Source: Leptidea sinapis
Lineage: Eukaryota; Arthropoda; Insecta; Lepidoptera; Pieridae
Direction of reading: 5' to 3'
NCBI RefSeq assembly: GCF_905404315.1
Contig: NC_066310.1
Location: forward strand, 682,001 to 746,000
Length of the DNA: 64,000 nt
This document shows, piece by piece, positions 51,501 through 63,330 of this stretch. The notes below the pieces were generated by a model that saw only the letters and a list, made by a program, of their open reading frames with translations, did not search any database and was not told the origin of the DNA. The number at the start of each line of letters is the position of its first letter. Positions within the stretch are counted from its first letter, which is position 1. A program made the translations under genes and the position numbers.

Positions 51501-53440
51501 TACTTTTGATAAAATTTTGCAAAGCAGCAATGGACATAAGCACATTGCAATTTGATTACAGTCAGTCAGAAATAATGACACAGATCGCACCCCTACTACT
51601 GTAAGTCGTAAAGGTGTTCTATTACATCATATTCGACAACGACAGTTACTTGACCATAATGACGTTACAGTAGGTGATTCAAATGTCGGGATAGCATATA
51701 AAAGATTCGGCTGAGTATTGTTAATTTGCCCCTAAAAATTTAGGTGATCCGTTACTTTGTCATGGATCCCGTGATCAGAACCTAACAAAACTCCAAATGA
51801 AGGACAGTCACAACAAACTGTACCAAAGAGTGCAGTCACCAGATCTTGACCTCACCTGAAATAATCGCATCTATAGCGTAAAAAAAAAGCACAGGGTGCC
51901 GTATCAGCGGCCAACGCGGTCACACGTGGATCGTACATGCCTCATATCTGCAGAGTTATTGCAGAGTTATTATTACTCACATTATTTTTGATTCAATTTA
52001 AAATCTTTGTACGAGTACATCCTCTTTAATTGAATTATGAATCACTCGGTCATAAATATCTCTTTTTAGTTATTGTCATATTGTGTGATACTACCAGCCC
52101 GCTGCGACATATTCTGATGGATTCGATAATTATTTAATATTTTGGGACATTTATGATCTAAATTTACGTCATGCATTAACTGAAGAATTTGTGAGAATAT
52201 TTACCATAATAAGTGGCCAACACTAACATATTAATGTCACTGTTCTATTTCTTTTCGACTTTCATATTATATCAGTAGCTATGGGGATGAGGCTGGGGTC
52301 TCAAAAGCGGGGTGGCGGAGGTCTAGACTGAGTCTAGACTGAACGATTTAGGCGAGAGCATTGTCCGGACCCCGGGGTCAAAGGATAACCGCTCGAGACA
52401 TACAGGACTAAGAACTTCGCTGTAATTGAGTCAGTGTAAGGAAACGTACACACGGTATTCATATTCATTTGTATTTATTTATTCAAAATAGGATTTAAAA
52501 TCACTTATTAAACGTCAAAAACAACCGCCCACGGTTTTCTAGAACTCTGTTGTAGGTACTATCCAGACGACGCACGATCAATAACTAGTCAAAAATTTTT
52601 GTCCCTCCAATTCTTTATTGCTAACTACTAAAGATAACATCAACAAGATATAGAGAGGCCAGAGGGCACTAGAGGGAAAACTGGTATTGCCTCACCGAAA
52701 AATATGGTGACAAATATGGCTAAGGGAGTCACAGATGACAGCCTGCAGGTCATGAACTGGTCATGTTGCGAGAGAATAAGGTGCAGGACGGTTCTAGTGT
52801 GGGCGAAGGGCTTTAGAGGAAGAAAAGTGTACGGACAACTATTATTTAAAAAGGTTTCGTGGGCGTCACAAATGCATTAAGCTCAAGTTAGCAATACTTG
52901 ATGTCAGCTAAAGGACTCCATTGACACCATTGTGGTAGAAAAAGTCTCCGAAGAAAAATTATTTCTTATAAAAAAAAATATCTTTGTTCAGTATTTTAAT
53001 ATTTTATTGCTGCTTACAACTTACAAGTTTAAACAATAATTCACATGAAATTACTTACAGAGCTGGACACCTCTTGTAATCACTGCGTGCATTTTCTACA
53101 TTATAAAAGTTTCCAAGGTTTCCCACAGAAAAAATAATTGATTTGTGATTACAAATATGTCTTTTTACACATTTGTATTCTTTTTGCTATATTCCTGCCT
53201 CATAGCATTGCATTCACACGGAAGCGGGCCGGAATGGCTAGTTCTATATAATTACAAGTCTTTTGAGCAACTCCAATAGATAAAAACAAAAATAGTAAAT
53301 AAATGACGGTGCCAGGACCAAGACGCCTGGGAAGAGCTTTATTAACCTTTCCAGATAGATTATAAGTTTGTGTATATTATATATATATAATATACTGTAT
53401 ACTGGGTAATTTTTCCTTTAATAAAAACTTATTATTATTA
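51500..53440. other. Gene-free stretch
   Basis: Short repeat pieces only: 51735-51800 shares 'ttactttgtcatggat' with the inverted 57715-57785, and 52455-52545 is a piece of the LINE tail seen at 37051-37150. Nothing else recognised. Confidence 0.5.
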
Positions 53441-53532
53441 TAGATAAGACTCCAATGAAGTGTGTGAAGCACGATGTTGGTGTACTCTCTGGTCTCGAAC
53501 GCGAGCCAGAGCCAATGTAAAACAAATAATCA

Positions 53533-53643
53533 ATGCACCGCGATGACCTGGAGTTCGCTATCGATCCCCGGTGTCGTCGACTTGCTTACATCGTGCTCGA
53601 AACGTGCATCTACAAAGAGGACTTGCTTATCTCTGTTACTTGA
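53533..53643 (+). other. Unassigned 36-codon frame with dense charged and Cys residues
   Basis: ATG to TGA. The peptide (MHRDDLEFAIDPRCRRLAYI, then VLETCIYKEDLLISVT) is unusually protein-like for an intergenic frame and is GC-rich compared with its flanks. There is a stop just before it. It could be a fragment of an unidentified repeat ORF or a terminal exon. I cannot name it. Confidence 0.25.
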
Positions 53644-53839
53644 TGCGCGATCATACTAATAGCGTTTTCTTGGTTCAACTAATGCGCTAAGTTTACTTTC
53701 TTTATGCTTTTACAAAAATATCGAATATGAGATATACTAAAGTCGGATATTTACATAAAATACTAACATTTTTTAGTAGGTTTTCTGTGAAAAAACCTCG
53801 TAGTATTTATATCGCTTGTGGGATTATCTTGTTAGATAA

Positions 53840-54005
53840 CGCGTTATAGGTGGCTTTGCAATGCAGTGCTGCTCTTGATTCCTCATTCTTCCCAAAATTG
53901 TGAGCAATACCGCAATTAGGGTCGTCCCTTTACGACACAGGAAGTTAAGTCTCGTAATCCAGTCACCTAGCCGACACGCTGAGCAAAGAACCTCCTTCTG
54001 GGACC
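53840..54005 (+). repeat. Very degenerate copy of repeat family A
   Basis: Keeps 'ttgcaatgcagtgctgctc', 'aagttaagtctcgtaatcc' and 'aaagaacctcct' in the same order as the intact copies. Confidence 0.5.
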
Positions 54006-54439
54006 TTATCATTACCATATCACCATGTTGACGGTTCTTATTATCAAACATGTTTATGAATGATGATCACCGGCCGATACCCGTTCAGAGAGGGTTCCAT
54101 GTTGTGTACACTATGTCTTCGCTAGTCTTTGAAACAAATGATTCAAATGGTAAAATGCTTACTTGCTGTTTCTTCTTATATATTTACGCATCATCAGTTC
54201 ATATATACATTATACAGCATTTGAGTGTGTGCCAAACGTAGAATGCACACGTGTTTATGTTCTCGTTTTTTAATTGAATGAGAAGGTGTAACTGAACACG
54301 ACCATGTACAGTATTACATAGGAGTAACTGAGCAGGCCATCAATACCGAATTGTGACTTGGTTTTATAATCCCGATATAATTTGGGTGCTGCAAAGTGCT
54401 TTTTATGATGTTTTACTTATACACATATATATATATATA

Positions 54440-54745
54440 TATATATATTTATTTTTATGCAAATAAGGGACAAGACGAGCAGGACGATCAGCTGATGGTA
54501 ATTGATACGCCCTACCCATTACAATGAAATGCCGCCCAGGATTCTTGAAAAATACAAAAAAACTGAGCGGCACTACAATTGCGCTTGTCACCTTGAGACA
54601 TAAGATGTTATGTCTCATTTGCCCAGTAATTTCACTAGCTACGCCGCCCTTCAAACTGAAACACAGTAATGTTTACACATTACTGCTTCACGGCTGAAAA
54701 AGGCGCCGTTGTGGTACAAAGTGCAAAGGAGCCTCCCACTGGTAT
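54440..54745 (+). repeat. Repeat family A, full-length copy
   Basis: About 300 bp, preceded by an (at)n run (54424-54450), from 'atgcaaataagggacaagac' to 'aaggagcctcccactggt'. Confidence 0.75.
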
Positions 54746-55910
54746 ATTTTTTTTTATTTCTCTTCAAATTCTTAGCAACCAGTTAGAGAGTCAAAGATAA
54801 GTATAAGGGATGTAATATAGAATTTATAATATCAACCCCTGCATCAGGCTGTATCGTACATTTGCTCATATTTTCCTCGAGGGATTGGAAGTCGTTTAGA
54901 AATGAGGTCACCCGATGCGTGCTGTCTCAAAATGACCTCGTAAATCTAAATAATAATCTATTTACGTTTCTAGTATGCGAGTGTAAGGGCGATGTTTATC
55001 ATTATCACTTTAATTGACTTGCCACATGACCGACTCTAGTAAAATTGTTCGCCCCTAAGTTGTTACAATTAAACTTTTAAGGTTAATCGTATCGATCGTA
55101 CAATTAAAATTTCATTGCATCTACTCCCCATGTGCTTAACTCAGAATACAGAACAAACCAGAAGGAATGTTCAATTACATTTGTATGCAGCGTGTTGTGT
55201 CCAAAATGACTCCCCGCCCGCGTAGTGTGACCAGGCATCATGTCATTACCGCTTTTGGGGTAAAATTAAAATGTTCTGTAGGAACGACTAAGTAATTTGG
55301 TAAACACATTAAATAGGCGAAAAGTAAGTTATAATGAATTCAATATAATTTCCAATTATTATTATATATCCAAGTTACATTGGCAAATAAAATAATCTTT
55401 GCTTGATAAGGCGCAGTTTGTAATAATAAATTGGTATTGTGAAAGAAACAATTTGAGATAAATTATTTAATGATATTTAGCTTTTAAACATTTTATGGCT
55501 AATAATATATATACAAACCAAAATATAAAAAAAATATACTTACTTATTACTTTTAATTTGGTAGTTAAGAAAGAAAAAGCGACATGTTTCAGTATAGTAT
55601 TGAGTTTATTAATTACATTCTCATAATAATTTTCACACAGCAATATTTAAAAGATTTAAATTTTTTGAATAAAGTTATTGAAAGAAGTTGGGTTAATTAA
55701 TCGGTTATTCGGTGGCAACACCTACGAAATAGAAGCTTAATGTTCTTTGACAAATAAGTAACGTAAATTAAATTCAATATTTTAATGAAATGTATTGGAA
55801 ATGTGGTACTAACAAATGAAACGTGATTTCATCCGACTTCTTCGTATGTTCTACGACATAATCATATAAAAACTGACAGCAACAACTAGATGTAAACAGT
55901 ACCTAAGTCG
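54746..55910. other. Gene-free AT-rich stretch
   Basis: No frame, RNA gene or shared repeat recognised. Confidence 0.5.
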
Positions 55911-55919
55911 GCCATTGAC

Positions 55920-56246
55920 TAACGGCCGTTACCAATATACTATCTACAGATAGAGATAAATTACTACCTTCTACTGTCAGTAATTAGCTGTCAATAATCT
56001 GAAGCTCTCCCAATATACCCGATAAGTCATTCTTATCGCATATTATGTATATATTATATTGGGACGCGTGAATTGCAATTTCCATACAATCTTCTATCGC
56101 TGGTAAGCTTTACGTCGTCCCATTGACAGACAGCGTGTACGGATAAGGTGAGTTACCGTCGATAAGTTTATTGGGACAGAAAAGTCAACGATAGCTACGA
56201 TTTTTATCTCAAGTAAGAGATAGACTGAATATTGGGAACGGCCGCA
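55920..56246. mobile_element. MITE with ACGGCCGTT ends
   Basis: 327 bp. The ends read AACGGCCGTTACCAATATAC and its complement-like CAATATT-GGGAACGGCCG, extending over about 50 bp with mismatches. ATTGAC flanks both sides (55914-55919 and 56247-56252). No coding sequence. Superfamily uncertain. Confidence 0.6.
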
Positions 56247-56255
56247 ATTGACAAG

Positions 56256-56590
56256 TTCTGTTCAGGCATTATCTATAGAAAAATAAGTGTTTTATAAAAA
56301 ATCGTTGTGTCGTAAATCCTATTACTCCACAGCTGAATATAAGTGATTAAACAGCCTGGAACTAGATTATGATTATTTTATAGCAATAGAAGTGACTGTA
56401 CAATATTGTATATTTTTATTGAAAAGATCGCAAAAAAAAAATGCTGGGAGAGTTTCTTGCGCCGCTTTTTCTCTCTCAGAGCGCCATTTGTTTCCGAAGC
56501 GGTAGTATACTGTATCTAGTATATTAGAAATGAAATCAAAAAGGAACCAATTTTGAGTAAATAAATGCCTTTTATGCGTTTTTTATAAAA
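56256..56590 (+). repeat. LINE 3' end, strongly truncated
   Basis: Matches 35810-36150 ('gttcaggcattatctata', 'gggagagtttcttgcgccgc', 'gcgccatttgtttccgaagc'): the last codons and 3' tail of that jockey-like LINE. Confidence 0.8.
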
Positions 56591-57029
56591 GAATATAACA
56601 AAATGCCCAATAACCCGACTTGCAAGTAGAATTGTATTATTGCTTACAAATAAATTACGTATTATTTATAACATTACGTATTTGCTTTAATGAGTTAGTT
56701 AAGCTTCCACTTGTGTTTTGTAGTTACGTTTAAACGCACATCATAATAAATTAGTTATAATGTCCGAGGTATATATTCAATCCCTAATCGATTATAATCC
56801 AGATTTATATAATCGTTCGCACAATCATGAATCTACAGTTCAATGTTCAATTCTTAGATTTAAAAAAAGACAATACCAAAACGTTCTATAGGTCAGTTAT
56901 TGACGTGTTAAATGCAGGAAGGTGATCAAAACATCAATCTGTGATCGAAATGTACTAGTTATTCTCATCAAGAATTACTTCATACAATATATTTGTTAAA
57001 AACATGACAGTTTATAAATGTTAAAAGTT

Positions 57030-57425
57030 ATACATTTTACTATTTCACTTCTCTGCATCTGCTACAGCATTTATCACGGGGAGTGCTCAGAGGAGCTGTT
57101 CGTGTTGATTCCAGCGGCCGGATTCAACCACTGGACTAATGACGTAATCGTCAAAATTAAAAATATTACCCGCATCACGTTGACGTCTGGCATTCCGCAA
57201 CCTCGCGTTTTGCAAGAAATTTCTTGCCTTCACAGCCACTTTTTGGAATCAATAACCGGCTGCTGTTTTCCCTAGCTGATACGTCTTACGACTTAGGGAC
57301 CTTCAAGAAAAGAGCATATCCGGCAACGCATCTCTTGACACCTGATGTTGATGCGGATGTCCATGGGCGGTTGCCTCACCAAGTCACCACTCCCCATCCC
57401 ATGAGTCTATTGCCCGTTTGCCCCT
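57030..57425 (+). pseudogene. LINE C-terminal fragment
   Basis: Two frames (57018-57275 and 57224-57562) with YHGECSEELFVLIPAA, a shift, then RFARNFLP-like text and DLGTFKKRAY. This is the C-terminal block of a LINE family also seen as scraps at 32570 and 43840. Confidence 0.6.
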
Positions 57426-57429
57426 TTTT

Positions 57430-57790
57430 TAACCGACTTCAAAAAAGGAGGAGGTTCTCAATTCGTCGGTATTTTTTTAAGTTTGTTACTTCAAAACTTT
57501 CGACTAGGAGAACCGATTTTTGTAATTTGAAAGCTAGTGCCTCCCGAGTGGTCCCATTGTAATTTGGTCCAGACAGTGGCATCCATGAGAAAAACATAAA
57601 AGTCTTAAATTTTGCTGTACATACGTATAGCAAAGTGGATGATAAATTTAGGAATAACTCAATATCACGCCAACCGATTTCGATGATTCTTTTTTTATTG
57701 GAAAGCATATACTTCAAAGATAGTTTGGTTAGGTTCTGATTACGGAATCCATGACAAAGTAACGGAAAACTGTCTGTAATCAAATTGCAA
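57430..57790 (+). repeat. Repeat family E ('accgacttcaaaaaaggagg')
   Basis: Begins 'ttaaccgacttcaaaaaagg', a sequence familiar from many lepidopteran genomes. Its distal part is shared in inverse orientation with 51735-51800. Confidence 0.6.
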
Positions 57791-57814
57791 AGTACTTACG
57801 TTGATTGCTACATT

Positions 57815-58250
57815 GAAAAATTTTGTATATTTACACATATTTAGACAAATTGTTAGTTAGTGTACTTCAAATTCACTAAAAATCATAAAATAAAATAAAA
57901 TTAACAAAAAAACAACCGCCTTCAAAAACACTATTCCAAAACAATATATATAATGTGCACTAAAAAGTATAAAAATAATTGCGTATTTTTATACAATCTA
58001 ATTAATTAATCTAATTCTAGTTACGATTATTGTAATTTTTGGAGTCGGTGTCATCCAAGATAGGTTTGTTACTACATACATAGTTAATAGGTGAGATGTG
58101 CTTGAGTCGTGAGGAGGCGAGAGGCGAGAGCTGGTTGCGGCGGAAGGACACCGATTCCAAAAATAACAATGCAATTATTTTTATACTTTTTAGTGCACAT
58201 TATATATATTGTTTTGGAATAGTGTTTTTGGAGGCGTTTGTTTTTTTATA
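57815..58250. mobile_element. Fold-back MITE (family D)
   Basis: Arms 57905-57982 and 58171-58247 are inverted repeats of about 75 bp ('aacaaccgccttcaaaaaca' against 'gtttttggaggcgtttg', 'ataatgtgcactaaaaagta'). The centre is GC-richer (58095-58150). One arm plus flank recurs alone at 51030-51178. Confidence 0.7.
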
Positions 58251-58464
58251 TATATTTTTTTAAATGAATACGTTGAATTTTAATGAGAAGAAGTAGTAAG
58301 AAACTCATTTGTACTCATATTATGAATATATAATAATTACAATGAATATAGTGACCCAATAAAATATCTTACACGAGTCATTTAAAAATAAAAAAAGTGA
58401 TTGTTTAATGTAGATACTTATATTATATACAAATTAAATTTGAATACAAAACTCGCTCGAACTC

Positions 58465-58540
58465 GACTCGGCTCAGTGGAAAAGCGCTTGTAAGAAACGC
58501 GAGAGGTCACGGGTCCGAGTCCCACATCATTCATTTTTTT
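58465..58540 (+). other. tRNA-derived (SINE-like) sequence
   Basis: A-box-like CGGCTCAGTGGAAAAGCGC and B-box-like GGGTCCGAGTCCC, followed by a T run. It shares its A-box half with the tRNA-like sequence in the gypsy LTR (13435-13505). The stems are imperfect, so it is not called as a tRNA gene. Confidence 0.4.
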
Positions 58541-59157
58541 TTCAAATATAATTTGTGTAATTAGTTAGAAGCGACGTAATCACTTTAAAAAAATAAATTA
58601 CTTATATATAATATAAGTAAAAAAACCACAAGTTACAGAAGATGTACATCCACACTGTATGTATATTACTAACTATAAATATATAAAGATAACTTCACAA
58701 ATAGGCATCGCCTATTCTAAAACAATCTGGAAACCTTCCACGCAGTCTAGTTAATTAAACAAGTTTTATTGGTAATGTCATGCAAAATTATTTCGTACAT
58801 GTGATAACCATTCAAACTACGCGTGATATTATATTATCGATAGTGAAAGAGAATAATAAAATCGATTCATAGTTAAACGCTTTGAAAATTGGAGAATTAG
58901 TAGACGAAAAGTTATATTAACTGATTGTTAGGAGCTATTGTTATTAACACTTGGTTGAATTATCACTGCTTATTCATATGAGGTTACAGTTATGTTAAAG
59001 CAAGTCGGTAATATTTTTTCTTTGTCTGTGAAGCTTCTTTTTGTCCGGCTTCTGGCTCCGACCCCTCATACGTACTATCTCCTCATACTATCTACAAATA
59101 TTGATAAATTACTACCTTAATTTATTGAAGTAGGCGTAACTTTGCGGAAATCCCGGA

Positions 59158-59275
59158 AAGAGTCTCGTGCCAGATTTTGGCGAGACAACACGTCCTGAGG
59201 ATGCCTCGTGTAGAGGCGGAACACGTGTCGAATTGTTTAAAGACAAATATTGGCGGAATTAGCACTATTTGGATC
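59158..59275 (+). repeat. Repeat family G, copy 3
   Basis: Near-identical to 41460-41570 over its core. Confidence 0.7.
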
Positions 59276-59294
59276 CAGTGGGAGACTCTTTTTG

Positions 59295-59612
59295 ATACCA
59301 GTGGTAATCTGTTTTGCACAGGATGCCGGCTTGATTATGGGTACCCCAAGGCGACTATTTCTGCCGTGAAGCAGTAATGTGTAAGCATTAGTGTATTTCG
59401 GTCTGAAGGGCGCCGTAGCTAGTGAAATTACTGGGCAAATGAGACTTAACATCTTATGTCTCAAGGTGACGAGCGTAATTGTAGCGCCGCTCAGAACTTT
59501 TGGGGTTTTCAAAAATCCTGAGCGGCACTGCATTGTAATGGGTAGGGCGTATCAATTACCATCAGCTGAACGTCCTGCTCGTCTTGTCGCTTATTTTCAT
59601 TAAAAAAAATCC
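59295..59612 (-). repeat. Repeat family A, inverted full-length copy
   Basis: Reverse orientation of the 51180 and 54440 copies. Begins 'accagtggtaatctgttttg' and ends 'gtcgcttattttcatt'. Confidence 0.75.
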
Positions 59613-59779
59613 AGTAGTCACTCAGCTCTTAGCGTTGCGTAGAGATTGCTTTATTGAGTGTCTTCTAGCGTTTGTTCATTTCAAGTACAATGGATGGCTA
59701 TAGGATAAAGTACATTTATGGCGTTGGATTTTTAAAAAATATAATGCAGTTTAACAAAATTTAATCTTAGATGTTTTAT

Positions 59780-59930
59780 TATAAATTTTCGCACGGACAA
59801 GGCCTCCTCAAAAGCCTATTTATATCCCATTCCATTATTTCATAAGTTTCTCTTTTCCAAATTAAGGGGGGGGGGCATTGTCCAGCAGTGGACGTTTATC
59901 GGCTGAAGTGAGGATGATGATGATCCGTAG
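59780..59930 (+). repeat. RTE-type LINE 3' tail
   Basis: Contains 'cattgtccagcagtggacgt', 'tatcggctgaagtg' and a short (gat)n end, the usual terminus of lepidopteran RTE elements. A run of ten G lies just before it. Confidence 0.55.
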
Positions 59931-60693
59931 ATCAGTTGAATATATCGTAAATCCTCCATTATCTTAAGTTAGATTATTGTTCTTGTAGCTAGTTTATTAA
60001 ATTATAATAATGAAATTTGGTGTTTTTTGCCTTGCGCAGTGTGGGTATTGGAGCCTTCGATCATTTTAAAGACACTTAAAGATAAATAATAAGTCGCGTT
60101 CGTATATCGTACTATCGATAGATATACCCACAAGTCCTCTGATGACCATGCCAGCTTGGAGTGCCTGCGTGCTGTTGTATCTTAAAGGTTGCTGCGTTGC
60201 TTTTAATGCTCATAAAGCCTTAATTCTATAAGGAAATTAATAAATCAGTCTTTTATTATTTCCCATTAGTTACATGCAAATTTTGCAATACTCATAATAT
60301 TATATTCTTACATTTGTTTTCATAAGCAAAGTTAGGACACATTACGCCATAAAAATAAATGCATTTTTATTTGTTATGAACTTATGGCTTGACTACGTTA
60401 TAAATCACCAGCCAATGCAGAATATCACAGATATAACCGATATGTTATTGTCTGAACAAAGCACTGCGTTGTCTACACATACAGTAGTGCGTAGTTGAGC
60501 CGGTTTGGCACCGGCACCGACCTGCGGGCTGGGAAGGGACAAAGAGGCGAGAGCTTCGCAGCCATTCGAGTTTAGAGTTTCGACATGAGCCGAAATGGTG
60601 CATCAGCTAACTAGGTCAAGCTCGCCCGTCGTCACGTGCGCTCGCCTCCCACGACCCGCCCGCGACCGCGAACAAAACACTGCTCTACTACAC

Positions 60694-60800
60694 ATGGCAT
60701 TATGGTGCATAATCTCTCGCTTGGCGCACGTTACCCTGATATCGGCCTTGTTCATGTACTTGTACGATTATGGCAGCTCACAGCTGGCGCCTGGCTCTCG
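60694..60800 (+). CDS. Candidate first exon of an unidentified membrane protein
   Basis: A GC-rich island (60480-60800) in AT-rich DNA contains an ATG-initiated frame of 35 codons plus two bases, running into a gtaaaa donor. The peptide MALWCIISRLAHVTLISALF-MYLYDYG has one hydrophobic segment (about residues 3-23), as a signal anchor would. The frame is open further upstream as well. I do not recognise it, and no following exon is seen. Confidence 0.25.
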
Positions 60801-61049
60801 GTAAAAGAAACCTTAACCTCCAAGACACAAGAAACGCATTTGTCTGAGGGCGGAAGCTTGAAACAATGACAGCCGTAGTTACATTTGATATAACTAGTAT
60901 GAATATATACAAGCAAATGATATAAATTATTGTTTGTGTTTGTTGTGTTTCTGTGTTAGCCTGGAAAAGTTGTTATAGTGTTGATATTATATAGCGTCGT
61001 GATCGCGATGACTGATGACAAATGAATACAAATGACTCACTGAAACATA

Positions 61050-62035
61050 CTGAATTTCTCTCTCAAATTGTAATATTGTACAATTAAACTTATTATTTAA
61101 CAGCCTGAGGGCGGTCGCTCCATTATCAATTCATGTTATAGTAACCTTTACCACACCATCGTTCTTTACATAATACTTTTGTTTTGAACATTTTCTGGGA
61201 TCTTGTTGTTAAAGCATATACATCGCCCCACAGACTTACTAACTCGACTTAGCGGAGTAGTAGGCATTATAAGTTTATGTCTGTTCCAGGTGTTAACATT
61301 ATGGTTATGACAGTTTCTAGCAAATTCACATATGTGCCTATAAACATACATTACAATCAGGGACGTGCATATTATCATATAGGCAATTAGGCAGTGCCTA
61401 CCTCGTTATAACCCTAAATAAATATAGCACTAGTGTTACAGTTAATTTAGTTTCATTGGGTTCCGTTATTTATAAGCAAACTTCTATTGAACACCCACTC
61501 ATAAAATTTTTCCTTACACTAGATACTAGAGATCCTACGTTAAGCAATTTTTGCATATTCCAAAGCTCAACTACGACTAGTTAGATCCTCAGTGCCTACC
61601 TTGCTAGAAAACCAATGCACGGCCCTGATTACATCATCAAGAATATATTGAGAAGCAAAAGTCAAGATGTTAATATCTTTAAATTTTGCTCTCAATGATT
61701 CTTTAGGACCTAGGTTATAAATAGCACGAATAGCCCTCTTCTGCACCACAAATATTGTATTAATATCGGCAGCGTTGCCCCATAGCAATATACCATAGGA
61801 CATAATACTATGGAAATTATTAAAGTATATTAGTCGCGCCGTATCTATGTTAGTTAATCATCTAATCTTTTAACCGCGTATGCTGCAGAACTATGTCTGT
61901 TCGCCAATCCTTCAATATGTGGGTCCCATTGTAATTTGGAATCCAGAGTATAGCCAAGAAATACAGATTCCACCGGTTCTATCACCTCTCCGTTTAACAA
62001 AACACGTTTGCATCTACGAAAGACCAACTTGCCGA
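61050..62035 (-). pseudogene. Jockey-like LINE fragment split by a hAT-like MITE
   Basis: Minus-strand remnants of the family at 37051-38140: SYGILLWGNAADINTIFVVQ, AIRAIYNLGPKESL and, beyond the insertion, EFARNCHNHNVNTWN and a 3' tail down to about 61050. Stops are frequent in the outer parts. Confidence 0.75.
61358..61627. mobile_element. hAT-like MITE
   Basis: 270 bp. Terminal inverted repeats CAGGGACGTGCAT and CAGGGCCGTGCAT (one mismatch). Near each end the direct motif 'cagtgcctacct' occurs. Flanks fit an 8-bp target duplication with two mismatches (on the minus strand GATGTAAT against ATTGTAAT). It interrupts the LINE at the codons before MYVYRH. Confidence 0.75.
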
Positions 62036-62479
62036 CTAAGCAATATGCAATATTCTATAAACAGAGGTTTATGTGTCATTAAGCTTGCTATTTAAAATCG
62101 ATAAGGTTACAATGGCGTCACACTTTTCGCTCTGTTTTAAGTCTCTCTGAATCTTTCTGCAGTGATGGTGGAAATTGAAAAACATTAAGTTACCTTTAGC
62201 GTTCTGTAACTAGGACCCAATCTTTAAATTGTCGATCATCGTACTGATGTCCGATACATAAACAATTAGCGTATTATTTCGTTATTATTGAATCTTATAA
62301 ATTAAAATAATTACTCGTTAAGAAAGCACAGTTCGTCAGAATCTTTTATTAACAGAAATCACAAAATAATAAAAAGGATACAATAATTATAATTAATTCC
62401 CTCCTATTCTACATAATGCTCTTATCTTATATCTTTAAACGAGCAATTCTTGTTTATCTTATATATAAAATTCTCGTGT

Positions 62480-62960
62480 TACAATTTTAGTTACCTTACT
62501 CCTCCGAAACGGCTTTACTGATTTCTACCAAATTTTTTATATGCATATTCAGTAGGTCTGAGAATCGGCTACTATCTATTTTTCATACCCCTAAGTGGTA
62601 AGGGTTGTTCACCGTTAACATTTGTTTTAATTTTTTAATTTTTGGACTAAATTTTTTGTTTTTATTTTGTGTGGCATTAAAAATACATACAATTCTTAAT
62701 TTTTACCCTTTTATCACCAATCCCTATTTTTTAATAGCCATTTTTATTAGTCCATCCACCGATCGCCAATAGGGTAGCAAAATGGAATTCTAATAATAAT
62801 TGTACTACGATAAATATTATGTACGATATATTTGGTAGGTCTGAGAATCGGTCTTCATCTATTTTTTACACCCAAAAAATTTATTTTTTGTTGTTTTAGT
62901 ACTTTAATTGGCAATTCAACGTTTGCTGGGTCAGCTAGTTTATATATATATATATAATCT
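62480..62960 (-). repeat. Repeat family B, inverted copy
   Basis: Ends 'aacgtttgctgggtcagctag' at 62920-62940 and contains two copies of 'taggtctgagaatcgg' (62552 and 62838), followed by an (at)n run. Confidence 0.65.
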
Positions 62961-63109
62961 GAATCTGAATCTCAGAAACGGCTCCAACGATTTTAATAAA
63001 ATTTAGTATACAGGGGATTTCGGAGGCGATAAACAATCACAACTGAATAAAATCTTATGTCAAAGTCAAACTATGATAGAAGTCACATTGACAGTTGACA
63101 GATGATATA

Positions 63110-63330
63110 ATAATAATATTGACACACTTTTTACACAAATTTTCTTGCAAAAGTTAGGCATATATAGCCTGTGTTATGGGTTGCAAGACAACGATATATT
63201 TAATACGATATACTTACCTACTTAAACATACATAAATACATATAAACATACATGACTTGGAAACAAACATCCATCAATCCATCATTCATCGACATCGATT
63301 TGAGATCTTACTATTAGCCACATCGAATGG
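63110..63330 (+). repeat. Repeat family F, copy 2
   Basis: Same order of blocks as at 32318-32560, with a 30-bp longer spacer after 'cactttttac'. Confidence 0.65.

Noticed and set aside
53444..53520. Possible RanBP9/10 exon 2 (acceptor tattattatag followed by a KTP-containing frame)
   Set aside because: Only three residues match the expected stretch and the frame then ends in a stop without SPRY similarity.
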